Shown: positions 6,911-12,636 of the stretch, piece after piece
Position numbering within the stretch: the stretch's first letter is position 1
Layout: each line of letters starts with the position of its first letter
Source: a virus
Virus record (IMG/VR): IMGVR_UViG_3300025687_000104
Coordinates: 1-41,288 of that record
Reading direction: 5' to 3' (one strand)
DNA: 41,288 nucleotides
Position numbers and translations under genes: made by a program
The notes under the pieces: generated by a model
Told to the model about the DNA's origin: nothing
The model's database searches: none
What the model saw: only the letters and a program-made list of their open reading frames with translations

Positions 6911-7546
6911 ATGAAGATCGAAATTAAGCACAGGTTCACAGCAGGCGTTCTGTTTTCCGTCGAGGCGGGAGATATGAAAGCCGCGCTGCAAATAGCGGTT
7001 AAGGAAGGGGCCGATCTGGACGGTGCCTATCTGGACGGTGCCAATCTGGGCGGTGCCAATCTGCGCGACGCCAATCTGGACGGTGCCAATCTGGACGGTG
7101 CCAATCTGGGCGGTGCCAATCTGCGCGGTGCCTATCTGGGCGGTGCCTATCTGCGCGGTGCCGATCTGCGCGACGCCAATCTGGACGGTGCCAATCTGGA
7201 CGGTGCCAATCTGGTCTGTGCCAATCTGCGCGGTGCCTATCTGCGCGGTGCCGATCTGCGCGACGCCAATCTGGGCGGTGCCAATCTGCGCGGTGCCTAT
7301 CTGGGCGGTGCCTCAATCATCGACGCGGGGCGCGACTCACGCGGCCATCGCTTTCTCGCCCGCGACGGCAAGCCCGTCATGATCCATGCGGGATGCCGCT
7401 GGTTCACGCTTGAGGAAGCCAAGGCGCATTGGGTAGAAGCCCACAAAACCGACACCGCCCTCCACGCTGAATGCAACGCCAAGATCAAGCTGATCGAGGC
7501 CGTGGCAACGGCGCGTGGCTGGATCACAGATAACAAGGGAGAGTGA
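6911..7546 (+). CDS. Pentapeptide-repeat protein
   Basis: 211 residues. A 33-residue beta-like N-terminus ([20 protein letters not shown]) is followed by 20 uninterrupted A(D/N/Y)LxG-type pentapeptides (residues 34-133), which should fold as a right-handed quadrilateral beta-helix. The last 78 residues form a separate domain ([20 protein letters not shown], then an [12 protein letters not shown] helix) that accompanies pentapeptide repeats in other phages. Such helices can mimic DNA (for example gyrase-binding Qnr/MfpA), but the helix here carries many Arg as well as Asp, so mimicry is not certain. Confidence 0.92.
   Translation: MKIEIKHRFTAGVLFSVEAGDMKAALQIAVKEGADLDGAYLDGANLGGANLRDANLDGANLDGANLGGANLRGAYLGGAYLRGADLRDANLDGANLDGANLVCANLRGAYLRGADLRDANLGGANLRGAYLGGASIIDAGRDSRGHRFLARDGKPVMIHAGCRWFTLEEAKAHWVEAHKTDTALHAECNAKIKLIEAVATARGWITDNKGE
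7010..7309 (+). repeat. 15-bp tandem repeat array (20 units)
   Basis: Twenty units of GCC-AAT/TAT/GAT-CTG-xxx-GGT encode the pentapeptide helix. Identity between units is very high, with higher-order repetition of the block [25 protein letters not shown]. The periodicity leaves other frames open on both strands; those are artefacts. Unit number is likely to vary between relatives through recombination or slippage. Confidence 0.95.
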
Positions 7547-7547
7547 C

Positions 7548-7727
7548 ATGATCAAAGAACTGTACATCGCGGCACACGAAGAACTGATTGAGGAAATGCT
7601 TGAGGCCAACCCGAACATGAGTGAGGCGGAGGCTTACGACAAGACAGCAGACGCCTCCTACAACCGCATGACCGACAAGATTGCGGATCAGATTGATTAC
7701 CTGCGGGCAGTCAGGAAGGAGGGGTGA
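7548..7727 (+). CDS. Small acidic protein, paralogue A
   Basis: 59 residues, MIKELYIAAHEELIEEMLEA, then NPNMSEAEAYDKTADASYNR. The ATG follows AAGGGAGAG. It resembles the 58-residue protein at 8647-8823 (E-x-IE-x-LL/ML, then A(N/D)P-x-M(S/T)-x-EA), so the two are probably paralogues. Function unknown; the small acidic form would suit an early host-protein binder, but this is a guess. Confidence 0.7.
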   Translation: MIKELYIAAHEELIEEMLEANPNMSEAEAYDKTADASYNRMTDKIADQIDYLRAVRKEG

Positions 7728-7888
7728 TGCGCGACCTATTAGCCTACTGGCACCGCCGCCGCATGGCAGCGAAACACTGGGAAGCCGAACGCGCCAAGCT
7801 GATGGCCTTCCGCACACCCCTCAACATGCGCTTGCTGGAGGTCATGCACCTTCGGCACACACACAAACCGACAGGAGAATGGTCATGA
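7727..7888 (+). CDS. Small basic protein (53 aa)
   Basis: Encodes MRDLLAYWHRRRMAAKHWEA and continues to HLRHTHKPTGEWS. It starts in a TGATG overlap with the previous stop behind AGGAGGGG and ends in an ATGA overlap with the ERF gene, which makes it convincing despite its size. Strongly basic, His/Arg-rich and helical; possibly a nucleic-acid or protein-binding peptide. Family not recognised. Confidence 0.65.
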   Translation: MRDLLAYWHRRRMAAKHWEAERAKLMAFRTPLNMRLLEVMHLRHTHKPTGEWS

Positions 7889-8637
7889 CAGACCTTATGG
7901 TATCCGACCAACTTAACAGCCGCGCGGCAATCCCGCCGAAAGTCGCCGCCGCAATCTGTGCGGTGATGGGTGACGTTCCGAAGCTCGGAAAGGGCGAGAA
8001 GAACAGCCACGGCAATTACAACTTCGCTTCCATTGACGACTTCCTGGAAGCGGTGCGGCCCTTGTGTTCCAAGCACGGCCTCATCATCGCTCAAGATGAA
8101 GAGTCGGTCGAGAACGTCAACGGGTGGCTGATTATCCGCTTTGCATTCACGCTGGCGCATTCGTCGGGCGAGACATGGGCGCACCGCCAGACGCGGACGG
8201 CAATGGTCAACGCCAAGATGGGATCGCAGGCATTCGGTGCGGCGCAATCCTACGCATTGAAGCAGTACATGCGGGCGCTGTTCCAGATTGCCACGGGCGA
8301 GAAAGGCAACGACGCGGACGAGCATCGGCCCGCCGATCTGCCCGATCTGCCCCGTGGGAAAACCTCACGGGATGCAGACTGGGCGGGACCACTCACCAAA
8401 ACAAAATTGACTCAGGAATTTCACGAGATTCAGGCCGACGTGGACGCAGTGGAAGATGAGGCCAGCCTTGATGATATTATTAAACACGCCAAGCCCCTGA
8501 TTGCACAGGCGCTGAAAGACATGCCTGTTTTGGTCGATGGCGATGGGGGTGACGTTCTTGGGTTGAAAGGCACTGTTGAGCGCCGCCGCGAGTATCTCAA
8601 GGCCCGTGAGGCCGACAACATTTCATTCGCAGCATAG
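7885..8637 (+). CDS. erf: ERF-family single-strand annealing protein
   Basis: 250 residues. The ERF core is clear: KNSHGNYNFASIDDFLEAV, the central beta strands, then GAAQSYALKQYMRALFQIAT followed by GEKGNDAD. ERF proteins form rings that anneal complementary single strands during phage recombination. It sits immediately before SSB and a NinB-like gene, the usual recombination module. The C-terminal tail is acidic and charged. Start chosen at the ATG overlapping the upstream stop; an AGGAGAA site precedes it. Confidence 0.93.
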   Translation: MTDLMVSDQLNSRAAIPPKVAAAICAVMGDVPKLGKGEKNSHGNYNFASIDDFLEAVRPLCSKHGLIIAQDEESVENVNGWLIIRFAFTLAHSSGETWAHRQTRTAMVNAKMGSQAFGAAQSYALKQYMRALFQIATGEKGNDADEHRPADLPDLPRGKTSRDADWAGPLTKTKLTQEFHEIQADVDAVEDEASLDDIIKHAKPLIAQALKDMPVLVDGDGGDVLGLKGTVERRREYLKAREADNISFAA

Positions 8638-8646
8638 GAGGCGACA

Positions 8647-8823
8647 ATGGGACGGGTCAAAGACTGGTGGATGGAACAGCAGGACGAAGCCATTGAGGCC
8701 CTGCTTGATGCAGACCCCACAATGACCGCCGAAGAGGCGCACGAAATCGTATGGGGATCACCCTACATGGAAGCCGCGATGGCGGACGAAATGGACAACT
8801 TTCAACATCAGAAGGAACTCTGA
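8647..8823 (+). CDS. Small acidic protein, paralogue B
   Basis: 58 residues, [20 protein letters not shown], then [16 protein letters not shown]. Preceded by GGAGG. Similar in length and pattern to the product of 7548-7727, so a duplicated early gene family flanks the ERF gene. No known domain. Confidence 0.68.
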   Translation: MGRVKDWWMEQQDEAIEALLDADPTMTAEEAHEIVWGSPYMEAAMADEMDNFQHQKEL

Positions 8824-8824
8824 C

Positions 8825-9289
8825 ATGGCTGGATCAGTCAATCGCGTGACCCTTATCGGCAATCTTGGGAAAGACCCTGAAATCCGCAGGATGCAATCAG
8901 GTGATGCCGTCGCCAACATCACGTTGGCAACTTCGGAAACCTGGAACGACAAGCAGACCGGCGAGAAGAAGGAAAAGACCGAATGGCACCGCGTGGTGAT
9001 CTTCGGCAAGCTCGCCGATATTGCCGAGCGTTACCTGAAGAAGGGCTCCAAGGTCTATGTTGAGGGCGCTTTGCAGACCCGCAAGTGGCAGGACCAGAGC
9101 GGCCAGGACAAGTACAGCACCGAAGTCGTCCTACGTGGTTTCGGCGGCACGTTGGTTATGCTGGATGGGAAGCAGGAAGGCGGGCAGTCGTCATATGACA
9201 GTGGCGGCAGTCAAGGTGGTGCGCAGTCCTACAACGGCGGCGGTCCCGACCTGTCGGATGACATTCCGTTTGCCCCGGAGACGCGCTGA
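8825..9289 (+). CDS. ssb: Single-stranded DNA-binding protein
   Basis: 154 residues with a full OB-fold: [18 protein letters not shown] at the N-terminus, then [20 protein letters not shown] and [16 protein letters not shown] Gly/Ser/Gln-rich linker leads to the acidic tip [13 protein letters not shown], which contains the DDIPF core that docks partner proteins, although it is followed by five further residues. It coats single strands in phage replication and recombination. Confidence 0.97.
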   Translation: MAGSVNRVTLIGNLGKDPEIRRMQSGDAVANITLATSETWNDKQTGEKKEKTEWHRVVIFGKLADIAERYLKKGSKVYVEGALQTRKWQDQSGQDKYSTEVVLRGFGGTLVMLDGKQEGGQSSYDSGGSQGGAQSYNGGGPDLSDDIPFAPETR

Positions 9290-9312
9290 TGGACGCGGCG
9301 AAGCAGCCATGA
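9289..9312 (+). CDS. 7-codon bridging micro-ORF
   Basis: ATG GAC GCG GCG AAG CAG CCA TGA starts within the SSB stop (TGATG) and ends in an ATGA overlap with the NinB-like start. The exact fit at both ends suggests translational coupling rather than a functional peptide. Confidence 0.3.
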   Translation: MDAAKQP

Positions 9313-9752
9313 CAACTCGCATCATTGACACCCCCAACGATCTGGTGACGCTCCATGTGTTTCTCTCAACACACAAGCGCCCATTCACTGTCGAAATCAC
9401 CAAGGGTAAGAAACGCTCCAACGAGCAGAACTACTTGCAGCGCCTTTGGATCAACGAAATATCCGCGCAACTGGGCGACCAGACACCGGAGCAGGTACGT
9501 GGCGAATGCAAGCTGACGTTGGGCGTCCCCATCATGCGGGCAGAAAATGAACGGTTTTGCGCGGAGTACGACAGGGTAGTTAAGCCCCTGCCCTATGAAA
9601 CCAAGCTGGCACTTATGATGGAACCGCTCGACCTGCCTGTGACACGTCTAATGACGACAGATCAAAAGTCGCGATACCTGGACGCCATCGCCCAGCACTA
9701 CGGACAGCAAGGGGTTGTTTTAACGCAGCCCGATGGAAGGAATGAATCATGA
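9309..9752 (+). CDS. ninB: NinB-like recombination protein
   Basis: 147 residues. It has the NinB (lambda Orf) pattern: a strand with PFTVEITKGKKRSNEQN, then YLQRLWINEISAQLGDQTPE, the ECKLTLGVP strand and a helical C-terminus (MTTDQKSRYLDAIAQHY). Lambda Orf binds DNA and SSB and replaces RecFOR; its position right after ssb fits. It ends in an ATGA overlap. Confidence 0.85.
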   Translation: MTTRIIDTPNDLVTLHVFLSTHKRPFTVEITKGKKRSNEQNYLQRLWINEISAQLGDQTPEQVRGECKLTLGVPIMRAENERFCAEYDRVVKPLPYETKLALMMEPLDLPVTRLMTTDQKSRYLDAIAQHYGQQGVVLTQPDGRNES

Positions 9753-10084
9753 CTGACCTCATAACCCGCCTTGGAAGCGCCGCCGAAGGGTCGCGCGAGT
9801 TGAGTGATGAGGTGTTGAGGGCGATGGGCTGGCGCAATACGTGGCCCATGAAAAGCGACGGCGGGAAGCCCGACCCCACTCGCAGCGTGGATGACGCGCT
9901 GGCGCTGGTGCCTGATGGGTGGCACACCGGTTCCGCATTTGAAAGAGGTAGCCGGGGCCGGTGGCTCTGGGTTCTCGGAAGGGGGGGGGGAGATCATCGT
10001 GACGACACCACGGGGCGCGGAGACACCCCCGCCCTCGCTCTATGCGCCGCGCTGCTACGCATGAAGGAGAACGAAGATGGATGA
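9749..10084 (+). CDS. Conserved phage protein of unknown function (111 aa)
   Basis: Begins MTDLITRLGSAAEGSRELSD and ends with TPALALCAALLRMKE, a pattern common in small phage proteins: PDPTRSVDDALALVPDGW, then an aromatic strand. Preceded by GGAAGGAAT and coupled by ATGA. It contains an uninterrupted run of ten G bases (9981-9990) in the coding frame, encoding the RGGG stretch. Confidence 0.78.
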   Translation: MTDLITRLGSAAEGSRELSDEVLRAMGWRNTWPMKSDGGKPDPTRSVDDALALVPDGWHTGSAFERGSRGRWLWVLGRGGGDHRDDTTGRGDTPALALCAALLRMKENEDG

Positions 10085-10298
10085 ACCCCTCGACCTGGAA
10101 GCGGAAGATTGGCCCGAGCATGTCAAAACAATCATGAAAAGGCGAAAAGAACGGGATGCAATAGCGATAACCCACAAGCCCGAGTATTGCTTCTATGGTG
10201 CCTGCGATAACTGCCCTATGGGCATTGCTCGGCATGGCTATTGCCAACAGGCTGCCATGATTAACAATGGCGATGACGACATTCCGGGACACCGATGA
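10077..10298 (+). CDS. Small Cys-containing hypothetical protein (73 aa)
   Basis: MDEPLDLEAEDWPEHVKTIM, then EYCFYGACDNCPMGIARHGY and C again. The C-x5-C-x2-C plus a later Cys could bind a metal. It overlaps the previous stop by 8 bases and follows AAGGAGAACGAAG. Last gene before a break with a promoter-like region. Confidence 0.6.
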   Translation: MDEPLDLEAEDWPEHVKTIMKRRKERDAIAITHKPEYCFYGACDNCPMGIARHGYCQQAAMINNGDDDIPGHR

Positions 10299-10352
10299 AA
10301 TACGCCCGCCACCCTGTTAGCTGCGATGGGTGGAAATAATCGCATTTCCCGC

Positions 10353-10381
10353 TTGCAATGTGTGTGACTAGTCACTATGTA
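10353..10381 (+). promoter_or_regulatory. Possible internal rightward promoter with palindromic operator
   Basis: TTGCAA (10353-10358), a 17-base spacer and TATGTA (10376-10381). The -10 box is weak, but the -35 box and spacing match the two control-region promoters. The spacer ends in the perfect 12-base palindrome GTGACTAGTCAC (10364-10375), directly abutting the -10 box, where a bound regulator would block RNA polymerase. A short CGGGGA/TCCCCG hairpin (10389-10403) follows. Confidence 0.4.
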
Positions 10382-10416
10382 TTGTGTACGGGGATGGTCC
10401 CCGATGGGAGAGAGAA

Positions 10417-10584
10417 ATGTTCCACCCGATGAAACAGGAAACAGCAGACCGCCGCCGCCGCGAGCATGTAGAGCGCCGTCAATCGCAAACAATAGAGTTG
10501 CGCCGCCGCCTTGCTGAAAAGGCTGCGAATGATCCCGAAGGCGAAAGCGGGATATGGGCCGAAATGCTCCGCGAGCATGAATAA
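10417..10584 (+). CDS. Small basic helical protein (55 aa)
   Basis: MFHPMKQETADRRRREHVER followed by more Arg/Glu-rich helix. The ATG follows GGGAGAGAG. It sits alone after the possible internal promoter and before a stable hairpin, so it may be separately regulated. No recognised family. Confidence 0.55.
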   Translation: MFHPMKQETADRRRREHVERRQSQTIELRRRLAEKAANDPEGESGIWAEMLREHE

Positions 10585-10592
10585 CCCCCACC

Positions 10593-10619
10593 GGCCCGCT
10601 CCCAGAAATGGGGCGGGCC
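10593..10619 (+). terminator. Stable hairpin, terminator-like but lacking a T-run
   Basis: GGCCCGC pairs with GCGGGCC, with an inner CCC/GGG and a six-base loop. It follows the stop at 10584 closely, as terminators do, but the next bases (TTAGGGGG) contain no T-run. It could be a weak terminator or a stabilising 3' end. Confidence 0.4.
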
Positions 10620-10656
10620 TTAGGGGGTATCAACTAAGGGAGGAGGAGAGCGACAC

Positions 10657-11058
10657 ATGACCCGCATCATCAAAAACGAATCATGGCACGGCAGCGCGGA
10701 AGGCGCTGCCGACGCCTTGCTGCCATATCGACCTGGACCCGATTGGGAAGAAATCACTTGGGCGTGGCGCATGGCGCTCCAGCGCAAAGAAAAAAATGAA
10801 AAGTCGCCGTTCAGGATCATGCGAGAAAAGTCGCCGTTCAGGATCATGCAAGAAAACCCGTATAAGGTCGGCGACATCATTCGATGTAATGCAGGCATCT
10901 GCCGCATTTATGAAATCGTCTCGTACGACATGGTGCGCCACGACTATTACATCCCGTGCTACCGTGTGCAGTGGATCACGAAGTCGGGCAACTGGTCGCG
11001 TCAATGGCGCGCGACCTATCCGGGATGGATCGAACGGGCTTATCAGGAGGCTGCATGA
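10657..11058 (+). CDS. Early hypothetical protein with internal duplication (133 aa)
   Basis: MTRIIKNESWHGSAEGAADA, a Trp-rich helical region, then a tandem EKSPFRIM repeat (27-base duplication at 10798-10851), then a beta-rich C-terminus (YKVGDIIRCNAGICRIYEIV, then a Tyr-rich segment) that looks like a small SH3-like or DUF-type fold. A GGGAGGAGGAGAG ribosome site precedes the ATG. Function unknown. Confidence 0.7.
   Translation: MTRIIKNESWHGSAEGAADALLPYRPGPDWEEITWAWRMALQRKEKNEKSPFRIMREKSPFRIMQENPYKVGDIIRCNAGICRIYEIVSYDMVRHDYYIPCYRVQWITKSGNWSRQWRATYPGWIERAYQEAA
10798..10851 (+). repeat. 27-bp tandem duplication inside a gene
   Basis: Two adjacent 27-base copies beginning GAAAAGTCGCCGTTCAGGAT differ only near their ends (CGA versus CAA). 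The unit is a multiple of three, so the frame is kept and the protein gains a second EKSPFRIM motif. Near identity indicates a recent duplication. Confidence 0.92.
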
Positions 11059-11102
11059 TCAAGATCGAGGAACGCGGTGCGTCTATGGCTATTGGAAGCT
11101 AG
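11055..11102 (+). CDS. 15-codon micro-ORF
   Basis: Encodes MIKIEERGASMAIGS. It starts in an ATGA overlap with the upstream gene, behind AGGAGG, and ends four bases before the next ATG. The strong ribosome site makes translation likely; function unknown. Confidence 0.35.
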   Translation: MIKIEERGASMAIGS

Positions 11103-11106
11103 TCCC

Positions 11107-11262
11107 ATGACTGACACCGCCGCCGAACGCAAAGCCCTAGAGCGCGAAGGCAAACGCGCTCGGGGCCTTCGCCCCATGGAAGTATGGGTGCCGGAACAGT
11201 GCAAGGATGAAGTCAGGGAGTTTGTAGCGAAGCTGCTGGAATGTCAGCACGTCACCGAATGA
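11107..11262 (+). CDS. Last early gene, small RHH-like candidate (51 aa)
   Basis: MTDTAAERKALEREGKRARG, then LRPMEVWVPEQCKDEVREFV. The strand LRPMEVWVPEQ followed by two helices resembles a ribbon-helix-helix DNA-binding unit, but the match is short and unproven. Its 3' end overlaps the end of the convergent o-spanin gene by 19 bases. Confidence 0.6.
   Translation: MTDTAAERKALEREGKRARGLRPMEVWVPEQCKDEVREFVAKLLECQHVTE
11140..11175. terminator. Two adjacent hairpins at the convergent operon ends
   Basis: GAGCGCG/CGCGCTC (11140-11146 with 11155-11161) and GGGGC/GCCCC around a four-base loop (11162-11175) lie back to back inside the last early gene, about 70 bases past the end of the late operon. 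Neither has a T-run. They could slow or stop transcription from either side where the operons converge. Confidence 0.3.
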
Positions 11263-11432
11263 ACAGCGAGAAAATCATCCAACCACCCATGCGGATCACC
11301 CTCTGCCGGTATCATATCAGCAGGCGGTGGGCCGATGATGCAGAACGGGTCAGGGGTTCCGGTAGCGGTCGCGCAACTGCTCGCGCTTGTCAGCATCAAG
11401 CCGAGCATCATCACGAGCCTTAATGGCTTCAT
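11244..11432 (-). CDS. Outer-membrane spanin (Rz1-like lipoprotein)
   Basis: 62 residues: MKPLRLVMMLGLMLTSASSC has a lipoprotein-type signal ending at Cys20 (ASSC, a slightly atypical lipobox), followed by a short polar region with PPPAD. It starts inside the i-spanin gene in another frame and extends past it, the classical Rz/Rz1 layout. With the i-spanin it would fuse inner and outer membranes at lysis. Chosen start follows GGAAG. Confidence 0.78.
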   Translation of the reverse strand: MKPLRLVMMLGLMLTSASSCATATGTPDPFCIIGPPPADMIPAEGDPHGWLDDFLAVHSVTC

Positions 11433-11565
11433 TGATTGCTTCCAATGCTTTGTCGGCATGGTCTGCCCTCTCCGCGTTGCGTCCTGCACGTTCACCGCGC
11501 AAGAGAAAGAAGCCGATCCCAACCACAAGGGCGAGACCGGCTCCCATCACAAGCCAAACTGTCAC
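11350..11565 (-). CDS. Inner-membrane spanin (Rz-like)
   Basis: 71 residues: one N-terminal membrane segment (about 3-22, WLVMGAGLALVVGIGFFLL) followed by a charged periplasmic coiled coil (ERADHADKALEAINEAIKAR). GTG start overlapping the holin stop (GTGA). Nesting of the o-spanin gene inside it supports the assignment. Confidence 0.85.
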   Translation of the reverse strand: MTVWLVMGAGLALVVGIGFFLLRGERAGRNAERADHADKALEAINEAIKARDDARLDADKREQLRDRYRNP

Positions 11566-11747
11566 TTCTCAAGGCCCTGAGTGGTGACAAGGCGAAGGGC
11601 GATATTCACAACGACCATCACGCCAGCAACAACCTGCGCCTGTGCCTCTGCGTCCAGACCAAGATCCAGACCGAAGGCCGTTGCAACAGTGACGCCACCT
11701 GCGAGCAGGTTGGCCCAAAGGGTTTTGGATGCGTACCAAGGTTTCAT
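11562..11747 (-). CDS. Holin
   Basis: 61 residues. After MKPWYASKTLWANLLAGGVT come two hydrophobic segments (about 10-28 and 38-54) separated by DLGLDAEAQ, a pattern typical of small phage holins that begin MK.WYxSKTxWAN. AAAGGAG lies 6 bases before the ATG. It would permeabilise the inner membrane and start lysis; the endolysin is upstream and the spanins downstream. Confidence 0.85.
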   Translation of the reverse strand: MKPWYASKTLWANLLAGGVTVATAFGLDLGLDAEAQAQVVAGVMVVVNIALRLVTTQGLEK

Positions 11748-11868
11748 GTCAGTCTCCTTTGATGATGTGGCCCGCGCGTTCGTAAAATGCGGGTTACGTT
11801 TCGGGGCGCTTTTCCACTTTCAGAGAGCAATCGGCCCAAATGGTGGAAAGATGTTCAAATACATGCGC
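11748..11868 (-). other. 121-base gap between endolysin and holin
   Basis: No gene on standard criteria. The endolysin frame, after its TAG stop, remains open for 24 more codons (AHVFEHLSTIWADCSLKVEK and on to a TAA). A separate 14-codon ORF (MYLNIFPPFGPIAL) also starts here. The holin ribosome site AAAGGAG is at the 3' end. I see no promoter or terminator. Confidence 0.5.
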
Positions 11869-12336
11869 CTATGCAGCGCATAAGGCCGAAGCCTGCGCAT
11901 AGAACGCGGGCCATGTCTCCGCTTTCGGCTTACCCGGACGCCATGCGTCGATGTACTGCGCCCAACCCTCTTCTGAGGTCGTAGGAAGGGGGCTGGGTAG
12001 CGTCCAGAGCAACAGACGGGCGAACACACACGCCAACGTGTCGTTGTGCTCTATGGCTTCGTATGCTTCAGCAGAACTCAATGTGTAATTTAGCGTCAAC
12101 AATGCGTCATGGGCGTGTGGTGCCGATGCGTAGTGGCTAAGAACACCCTTAACACCGCCGCCCTTCTCGAATTGCCAGAACGATTTTGCCGGGCCGCGTA
12201 TCTGCGCCCGATGATTGAACCGGGATTCCTGCAAGCCAATGGCAAGCAACATCACCCGCGCCTCTGGTGTGTCCATCTTCTCAGGGAGCAATGAGAACGC
12301 GGCGGGGAACACATAGTCGTTGATGTGGTCAATCAT
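11869..12336 (-). CDS. Endolysin (lytic transglycosylase/muramidase-like)
   Basis: 155 residues. ARVMLLAIGLQESRFNHRAQ gives the catalytic-type Glu (E37) in a GLQES context, followed by RGPAKSFWQFEKGGGVKGVL, a widely shared phage lysin motif. The fold is probably lysozyme-like and degrades peptidoglycan. It has no signal peptide, so it depends on the holin. The start overlaps the preceding gene by 8 bases. Stop is TAG (see the open frame after it). Confidence 0.85.
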   Translation of the reverse strand: MIDHINDYVFPAAFSLLPEKMDTPEARVMLLAIGLQESRFNHRAQIRGPAKSFWQFEKGGGVKGVLSHYASAPHAHDALLTLNYTLSSAEAYEAIEHNDTLACVFARLLLWTLPSPLPTTSEEGWAQYIDAWRPGKPKAETWPAFYAQASALCAA

Positions 12337-12583
12337 GCTCGCCCCCAAGTGCGGCGTATCCGGCAAGATCAACGTAGGAATCTTGGTGGGGGCCGCGTTT
12401 AAGCCGCACCAGCTTCAGCGCCGCCATGCACAGCGTCACGTCGCGGGGCTGGATTTCCGTTCCCAAGATCACCGACCACATGGCCGCGATGTCTCGGGAG
12501 TTGTCCGCCCAGGAACCGTATTCCTTGTCCCTGTCACCCTCTGTCAGATCGGCGGCGCGGTTCAGGATGTCGCGGCGGTTCAT
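12329..12583 (-). CDS. DUF6378 (MazG-like) protein
   Basis: 84 residues: MNRRDILNRAADLTEGDRDK, then EYGSWADNSRDIAAMWSVIL, then HQDSYVDLAGYAAL. This is the compact all-helical DUF6378/MazG-related fold with conserved acidic residues suited to metal-dependent nucleotide pyrophosphohydrolysis. It would clean or tune nucleotide pools, or lower the alarmone response, during infection; activity is inferred. Confidence 0.85.
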   Translation of the reverse strand: MNRRDILNRAADLTEGDRDKEYGSWADNSRDIAAMWSVILGTEIQPRDVTLCMAALKLVRLKRGPHQDSYVDLAGYAALGGEHD

Positions 12584-12636
12584 AAATGATGCCTATACGC
12601 GGCATAGGTGCGGTTTATGTAGCGTGTAGCGGTCAT
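12580..12636 (-). CDS. 18-codon bridging micro-ORF
   Basis: Encodes MTATRYINRTYAAYRHHL. It begins in an ATGA overlap with the phosphoesterase stop and ends in an ATGA overlap with the DUF6378 start, exactly filling the 49-base gap. Either a translational bridge or a real tiny basic, Tyr-rich peptide. Confidence 0.4.
   Translation of the reverse strand: MTATRYINRTYAAYRHHL

Noticed and set aside
7010-7309. Possible CRISPR-like array
   Set aside because: Units are 15 bases, contiguous and without spacers; they encode the pentapeptide helix.
6999-7382. Open frames in two other phases across the pentapeptide repeats (PIW.V and RPD/RAD periodic peptides)
   Set aside because: They are a necessary result of a 15-base repeat without stops in those phases.
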